From contig NZ_AULB01000020.1 in NCBI RefSeq assembly GCF_000425065.1, positions 1 through 64,000 on the forward strand: a DNA stretch of 64,000 nt. The letters run 5' to 3'. Positions 59,883-64,000 of this stretch are shown piece after piece. Origin of the DNA: Actinomadura rifamycini DSM 43936 (GTDB lineage: Bacteria > Actinomycetota > Actinomycetes > Streptosporangiales > Streptosporangiaceae). The position numbers were made by a program, and so were the translations under genes. A model generated the notes under the pieces. It worked only from the letters and a program-made list of their open reading frames with translations. It searched no databases and had not been told where the DNA came from. How positions within the stretch are numbered: the stretch's first letter is position 1; each line of letters begins with the position of its first letter.

Positions 59883-60638
59883 TCAACCGGCGACCTCGCG
59901 CGCCCGCGCCGAGGACGGGTCGATCACCTCGCGGATCAGCCGCAGTTCCTCGGGCGTGGGCGCGCGGGTCTCCGTCGCGTCCGTCCCGTCGATCGCGAAG
60001 CCGGTGTTCCGCCGGACCTCCTCGACGGTGACGCCCGGATGCACCGACCGGATGCGCAAGGTCCCGTCGGCGGCGTAGTCCAGGACGGCGAGGTCGGTGA
60101 CGACGACGCCGAGGTCGTGGAACCGCAGCGCCGCGCCCCCGGCCGCCCGCGCCCGGTCGTTGCCCACGCCGGACACGATGTCGACGCACTCGACGAAGAC
60201 CTTGGGCGAGTGGCGGGCCACCCAGTAGTTCGTCCGGTGGTTCACGGTGTTGCCCGGTGCGCCCCGCACGCCGATCAGCTGCCGCTTGGGGCGGCGCCAG
60301 TCCCCGATCGCGGAGATGTTCTGGTTGCCGTACCGGTCGAGCTGGCTCGCCCCCATCATGCTCTGGCGCCGGCCCGACTGAAGGACGTCGAAGACCCCGC
60401 GGAAGGGCGTCCACGCCTCGATCACGCCGCCGTGGGCGGCGGTCCGGCCGAGCGGCGGGGGCTCGCTCATGAAGAACGCCTCGCCGTCGGACAGCACGAG
60501 GTCGGGGGAGTGGGTCAGGCGGGCGAGGCGGGCGCCGATCACCGGGACGGTGCCCACGGCGTGCGCCAGCACCTCCCCGGCGCCGCGCCACGAATCGGAC
60601 GCGGCGGCGATGCAGACCTCGGCTCGGGTGAACTCCAC
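59883..60638 (-). CDS. ipdB: CoA-transferase-like ring hydrolase subunit IpdB
   Basis: A 251-residue class I CoA-transferase beta-type subunit: FTRAEVCIAAASDSWRGAGE, RRQSMMGASQLDRYGNQNIS, GAPGNTVNHRTNYWVARHSP and HPGVTVEEVRRNTGFAI. The text follows IpdB (Rv3552), which together with IpdA opens ring C hydrolytically instead of transferring CoA. GTG 60638 lies two bases after the ipdA stop. The genes overlap in function and form a heterodimer or heterotetramer. Confidence 0.9.
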   Translation of the reverse strand: MEFTRAEVCIAAASDSWRGAGEVLAHAVGTVPVIGARLARLTHSPDLVLSDGEAFFMSEPPPLGRTAAHGGVIEAWTPFRGVFDVLQSGRRQSMMGASQLDRYGNQNISAIGDWRRPKRQLIGVRGAPGNTVNHRTNYWVARHSPKVFVECVDIVSGVGNDRARAAGGAALRFHDLGVVVTDLAVLDYAADGTLRIRSVHPGVTVEEVRRNTGFAIDGTDATETRAPTPEELRLIREVIDPSSARAREVAG

Positions 60639-60640
60639 GG

Positions 60641-61543
60641 TCAGGCGCTCCTCTCGTTCGCGCCGGACGCGGCGGCGGCCGCGCGGCTCTCGACGGCGGC
60701 GCGGTAGCCGTCCTCGCCGGTGCTCAGGTACGTCTCCTGGAAAGCCCGCCAGGCGTCGGGGTCCTTGGCGGCGGTGGCGTACTCCTTCTGGAACGCCTCG
60801 TCGCGCTCGTAGGCGGGGGCGCAGGACGTGAAGTGGGCGCCGCCCGGCGCCTCGATCACGCCCGTCACGTACATGCGGCCGACGAGGAGCGACTGCACCG
60901 GTGCGGCGCGCCCGTCCGCGCCGGGCGCGAGCAGCCGCTCGGTCGGCACGACCTCCTCGCAGCTCAGGTAGCAGCGGTCCGCGCCCATGGCGTACAGGTC
61001 GTCGAAGTAGGGGTCCGGGCCGAGGTACTGCCCGTTGCCCGCGGCGTCCGCCCGGTCGAGGTGGATCAGCGCGGCGTCCGTCCGCAGCGCGGGCATCGCG
61101 ACGTACTCCTCGTCGGAGTAGGGGGAGGCGACGGTGCGCAGGTCCGGGTTCATGGTGAGGACGTCGGAGGCCAGGCCGGCGCGCGTCGGCAGGAAGTCGA
61201 GGCGCTGCGCGGCGGCCCGCAGGCCCGCCACGTACATGCCCTCGTCGTACTCGGCGACCTCGACGGCGCCGCTCTCGCGGGCGGCGCGGAAGTGCGGGTC
61301 GAGGGGGATGCTGTCCAGCGACACGAAGCCGTAGACCAGCTTGCGCACCTTGCCGGCCGCGCAGAGCAGACCGACATCGGGGCCGCCCAGGGTCACGACC
61401 GTGAGGTCGCGCACGTCCGTCCGCAGCAGTGCGCGGACGAGCGCCATGGGCTTGCGGCGGGAGCCCCAGCCCCCGATGCCGATGGTCATCCCCGATTCGA
61501 TCGTCCCGGCGAAGTCGTCCAGGGACATCGTCTTGTCCGTCAA
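60641..61543 (-). CDS. ipdA: CoA-transferase-like ring hydrolase subunit IpdA
   Basis: A 300-residue alpha-type subunit: SGMTIGIGGWGSRRKPMALV, VVTLGGPDVGLLCAAGKVRK, GFVSLDSIPLDPHFR and YLGPDPYFDDLYAMGADRCY correspond to IpdA (Rv3551). TTG 61543 has AGGAGG ten bases upstream and gives the N-terminus TDKTMSLDDF expected from relatives; ATG 61528 has no ribosome site. It is divergent from ipdC with a KstR2-like box between them. Confidence 0.9.
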   Translation of the reverse strand: MTDKTMSLDDFAGTIESGMTIGIGGWGSRRKPMALVRALLRTDVRDLTVVTLGGPDVGLLCAAGKVRKLVYGFVSLDSIPLDPHFRAARESGAVEVAEYDEGMYVAGLRAAAQRLDFLPTRAGLASDVLTMNPDLRTVASPYSDEEYVAMPALRTDAALIHLDRADAAGNGQYLGPDPYFDDLYAMGADRCYLSCEEVVPTERLLAPGADGRAAPVQSLLVGRMYVTGVIEAPGGAHFTSCAPAYERDEAFQKEYATAAKDPDAWRAFQETYLSTGEDGYRAAVESRAAAAASGANERSA

Positions 61544-61627
61544 CGTGGTCGGTCCTCCTCGGTCTTCGGGGGCGCCCGGTGCTTGCCGGTGCACGTCGCG
61601 TCCCGCATACTCGTCGGACAGTATCAA

Positions 61628-61641
61628 AACAAACATTTGTT
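61628..61641 (+). promoter_or_regulatory. KstR2-like box between ipdA and ipdC
   Basis: AACAAACATTTGTT is an almost perfect palindrome (two central bases apart), the best copy in the window. It lies 19 bases before the ipdC start and 85 before ipdA, placing both transcripts under the same regulator. Confidence 0.75.
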
Positions 61642-61659
61642 AGAGAGGGAAGGCCCCGC

Positions 61660-62787
61660 ATGGCACAGCAGCCCGCCACGGCCTCGCCGACGCCCGACGA
61701 GAACGGCTCCGGGACGCGGAGGCACCCCGCGCTGAGAACCCGGGCGACGGAGCTGTTCGGCGTCGAGTACCCGATCGTCCAGACCGGCATGGGATACGTC
61801 TCGGACGCCCGCCTCACCGCGGCGACCGCCGAGGCCGGGGGCCTCGGCGTCCTCAGCGCCGGGCTGCTGTCCTACGAGGAGCTGTCGCGGGCCATCGACG
61901 GTGTGCGGTCGCGCACCGACCGGCCGTTCGGCGTCAACCTCCGCGCCGACCAGCCGGACGTCGTCAAGCGCGTCGACCTGCTGATCCGCAAGCAGGTGAA
62001 GGTCGCCTCCTTCGCGCTCGCCCCGCGCGAGGACCTGATCAAGCGGTGCAAGGACGGCGGGCTGGTGGTGATGCCCTCCACCGGCGCCCGCCGGCACGTC
62101 GAGAAGGTCGCGGCCTGGGGAGCGGACGCCGTCGTCGTGCAGGGCGGGGAGGGCGGCGGGCACACCGGACAGGTCCCGACCAGCCTGCTGCTGCCCCAGG
62201 CCCGCGACGCGGCCGGCGACGTCGTCGTCCTCGGCGCGGGCGGCTTCTTCGACGGCCGCGGCCTGGTCTCGGCCCTCGCCTACGGGGCCGACGGGATCGC
62301 GATGGGCACCCGCTTCCTCCTCACCACGGACTCGCCGGTGGCGCAGGTCGTCAAGGAGGAGTACCTCCGCCGCGGCGTCGACGACACCGTCCTCACGCGG
62401 CAGATCGACGGGGTGCCGCAGCGGGTCGTCCGCGGCCGCACCATCGACCGGCTCGAGCGCGGCACCGCCCCCGGCCGCCTGCTGCGGGCGGCCGGGAACG
62501 CCGTCGCTTTCCAGCGGATGTCCCGGACGCCCTGGAAGGAGATCGTCCGCGAGGGCCTGGCGATGAAGCGCAACCACGGCCTGAGCTGGAGCCAGGTCGT
62601 CATGGCGGCCAACGCCCCCATGCTCTACCGGACGGCGCTGCTGGACGGACGTCCCGACATCGGCGTCATGGCCACGGGTCAGGTCGTCGGCCTCATCGAC
62701 GACCTGCCGAGCTGCCGCGAGCTGATCGCGCGCATCGTCGACGAGGCCGTCGACGTCCTCGAACGTTTCGAGCGCGGCGGGCGCTAG
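61660..62787 (+). CDS. ipdC: IpdC flavin reductase (nitronate monooxygenase family)
   Basis: A 375-residue TIM-barrel flavoprotein. It has YPIVQTGMGYVSDARLTAAT, FGVNLRADQP, VQGGEGGGHTGQVPTSLLLP with the family His, and GADGIAMGTRFLLT. General annotation would be nitronate monooxygenase, but the place beside ipdA/ipdB and the KstR2-like box match IpdC (Rv3553), which acts on 5-hydroxy-HIC-CoA. ATG 61660 follows AGAGAGGGA. Its stop shares CTAG with the convergent acyl-CoA dehydrogenase. Confidence 0.9.
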   Translation: MAQQPATASPTPDENGSGTRRHPALRTRATELFGVEYPIVQTGMGYVSDARLTAATAEAGGLGVLSAGLLSYEELSRAIDGVRSRTDRPFGVNLRADQPDVVKRVDLLIRKQVKVASFALAPREDLIKRCKDGGLVVMPSTGARRHVEKVAAWGADAVVVQGGEGGGHTGQVPTSLLLPQARDAAGDVVVLGAGGFFDGRGLVSALAYGADGIAMGTRFLLTTDSPVAQVVKEEYLRRGVDDTVLTRQIDGVPQRVVRGRTIDRLERGTAPGRLLRAAGNAVAFQRMSRTPWKEIVREGLAMKRNHGLSWSQVVMAANAPMLYRTALLDGRPDIGVMATGQVVGLIDDLPSCRELIARIVDEAVDVLERFERGGR

Positions 62788-63923
62788 GGTCCCGCCGGGG
62801 CGGCCCCGGCCGCCCCGGCGGAGGCGGGCGGCAGCCGGCGGCGGTGCTCGTGCGGCTGCCCGAACAGCTGCGACGTCGCGTGCGCCCGCTTGAACAGCAT
62901 CTGCGCGTCGTGCTCCCAGGTGATGGCGATTCCGCCGTGCAACTGGACGGTCTCCGCGGCCACCGCGTTCAGCGCGTCCGAGCACCACGCCTTCGCCATC
63001 GCCGCCCGTTCCCCGAAGTCCGGTGCGTCCCGGGACGCGGACCAGGCCGCCGCCCAGGACAGCGTCCGGGACGTCTCCACGTGCACGAGCATGTCGGCCA
63101 TCCGGTGCTTGAGCGCCTGGAACGAGCCGATCGGACGGCCGAACTGCTCGCGCTCCTTGGCGTAGGCGACCGTCATGTCGAGACCGCGCTGGGCCGCGCC
63201 GACCTGCAGCGCGGTGACGGCGACGGCCGCGACGTCGCGCAGCCCGGCGAGCAGGCCGCGCGCGTCCGCGCACAGCGGGCGCGCGGGAACCGCGTCGAAG
63301 TCGATCCGCGCGAAGCGCAGGGTCAGGTCCAGGCCGGTCACGGGGGTGCGCCGGACGCCGCCCGCGCCGGGATCGACCTCGTACAGGCCGACCCCGCCGG
63401 TCTCCCGGGCGGCCACGACGAGCAGCACGTCGGCTTCGGCGCCGTCGAGGACGAGGTGGGACGTCCCGCTCAGCGCGGCTCCGCCTTCGACGTCCGCGGC
63501 CCGCACATCGGAGCCGTCCAGGCGCCAGTGCCCGTCGGAGGAGGCCCAGGCGAGCGCCGCCAGGGACGTGCCCGCCGCGATGCCGGGAAGCAGCCGCGCG
63601 CAGGCGCCGCCGTCGCCCGCGCGCAGGACCGCCTGCGCCCCCAGGACCGCCGAGCCGAGCAGCGGGGACGGCGTGAGGGCGTACCCGAGCCGCTCCAGCA
63701 CGACGTGCGTTTCGAGCAGGGAGAATCCCGCGCCGCCGTACTCCTCCGGGATCGCCAGGGCGGCGGCGCCGATCTGCTCGCAGAGCGTCGACCACAGGTC
63801 CGGATCGTGGCCGCGCGGGCTCTCCACGGCGCGGCGGACGGCCGCGCCGTCGCCGCGCCGCTCCAGCAGGGAGCGGACCGCGGCGTCGAGCGCGGCCTGC
63901 TCCTCGCTCAGTGCGAAGTACAC
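62784..63923 (-). CDS. Acyl-CoA dehydrogenase (FadE type)
   Basis: A 379-residue acyl-CoA dehydrogenase: IPEEYGGAGFSLLETHVVLE, YAKEREQFGRPIGSFQALKH and VQLHGGIAITWEHDAQMLFK with RAHATSQLFG. The IAITWEHD text is typical of the FadE pairs that act as heterotetramers in steroid degradation, so a partner gene may lie just beyond the right edge. GTG 63923 has GGAGGAGGG upstream and gives YFALSEEQ; TTG 63938 is in frame. Bases 63924-64000 hold no feature I can support. Confidence 0.88.
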   Translation of the reverse strand: MYFALSEEQAALDAAVRSLLERRGDGAAVRRAVESPRGHDPDLWSTLCEQIGAAALAIPEEYGGAGFSLLETHVVLERLGYALTPSPLLGSAVLGAQAVLRAGDGGACARLLPGIAAGTSLAALAWASSDGHWRLDGSDVRAADVEGGAALSGTSHLVLDGAEADVLLVVAARETGGVGLYEVDPGAGGVRRTPVTGLDLTLRFARIDFDAVPARPLCADARGLLAGLRDVAAVAVTALQVGAAQRGLDMTVAYAKEREQFGRPIGSFQALKHRMADMLVHVETSRTLSWAAAWSASRDAPDFGERAAMAKAWCSDALNAVAAETVQLHGGIAITWEHDAQMLFKRAHATSQLFGQPHEHRRRLPPASAGAAGAAPAGP

Positions 63924-64000
63924 GAGACCCTCCTCCAAACGGACGAGACCGGGGCCGCGGGCGCGGCGGTGACGGCGGCGAGCACCCGGGACCGGTGGAA

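Noticed and set aside
1-64000. CRISPR arrays, tRNA or rRNA genes, riboswitches
   Set aside because: I saw no spaced direct repeats, cloverleaf-type sequences or rRNA-like stretches; this was by reading only, so a small RNA could be missed.

Overview
The window reads as chromosomal DNA of a high-GC actinomycete: very GC-rich codon third positions, frequent GTG/TTG starts, strong GGAGG ribosome sites, overlapping ATGA/GTGA stop-starts, and gene families typical of Actinomycetia (3-ketosteroid 9-alpha-hydroxylase, KstR2/Ipd proteins, HxlR, TetR and IclR regulators). An Actinomadura-like organism is possible, but nothing here fixes the genus.

Region 1 (1-2.8 kb) is accessory debris: the 5' end of a transposase running off the left edge, a decapitated ORF, a transposase tail, a metallo-hydrolase behind a short leader ORF, and a serine recombinase with its middle deleted. 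Region 2 (2.8-6.9 kb) is an ABC-2 exporter followed by an OmpR/histidine-kinase pair. Region 3 (7-14.3 kb) holds a HxlR regulator divergent from an enoyl-CoA hydratase. It also holds a TetR regulator divergent from an exported oxidation operon (PQQ-type sugar dehydrogenase lipoprotein plus a Tat-exported three-subunit molybdenum aldehyde oxidase). A broken IS3 transposase tail follows.

Region 4 (14.6-28.6 kb) is a rhamnoside-use locus: a LacI regulator, two MFS transporters, a TetR regulator, a GH78 alpha-L-rhamnosidase, an SDR, a GH3 beta-glucosidase and a secreted GH106-like rhamnosidase. Five copies of a CACGTG-centred palindrome lie at its promoters. Region 5 (28.7-32.7 kb) is a LysR regulator divergent from a CitMHS carrier and an AtuA-type protein pair. 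Region 6 (32.7-44.2 kb) is a leftward catabolic cluster with a Baeyer-Villiger monooxygenase, P450, ferredoxin, two SDRs, SMP-30 lactonase, alpha/beta hydrolase, beta-lactamase-fold esterase, VOC and NTF2-like proteins, and an unrecognised 350-residue protein. A TetR gene is divergent from it.

Region 7 (44.2-64 kb) is a steroid-nucleus degradation locus: an IclR regulator, KshA, a thiolase, a MaoC hydratase, EchA20, a branched-chain-amino-acid-type ABC importer, FadD3, a KstR2-like regulator, IpdA, IpdB, IpdC and an acyl-CoA dehydrogenase. Five KstR2-like boxes (AACAAA-NN-TTTGTT type) sit upstream of these units.

The most unusual feature lies inside region 7. Five steroid-type genes (kshB, kstD, a flavin monooxygenase/acyl-CoA-dehydrogenase-like gene and two SDRs) are gutted by internal or 5' deletions plus frameshifts and, in two cases, a stop where a Trp is expected. 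Their neighbours are intact. The nearby rhamnosidases and glucosidase, BVMO/P450 cluster and steroid genes together allow the speculation that the organism once used, or partly uses, a glycosylated steroid-like compound.
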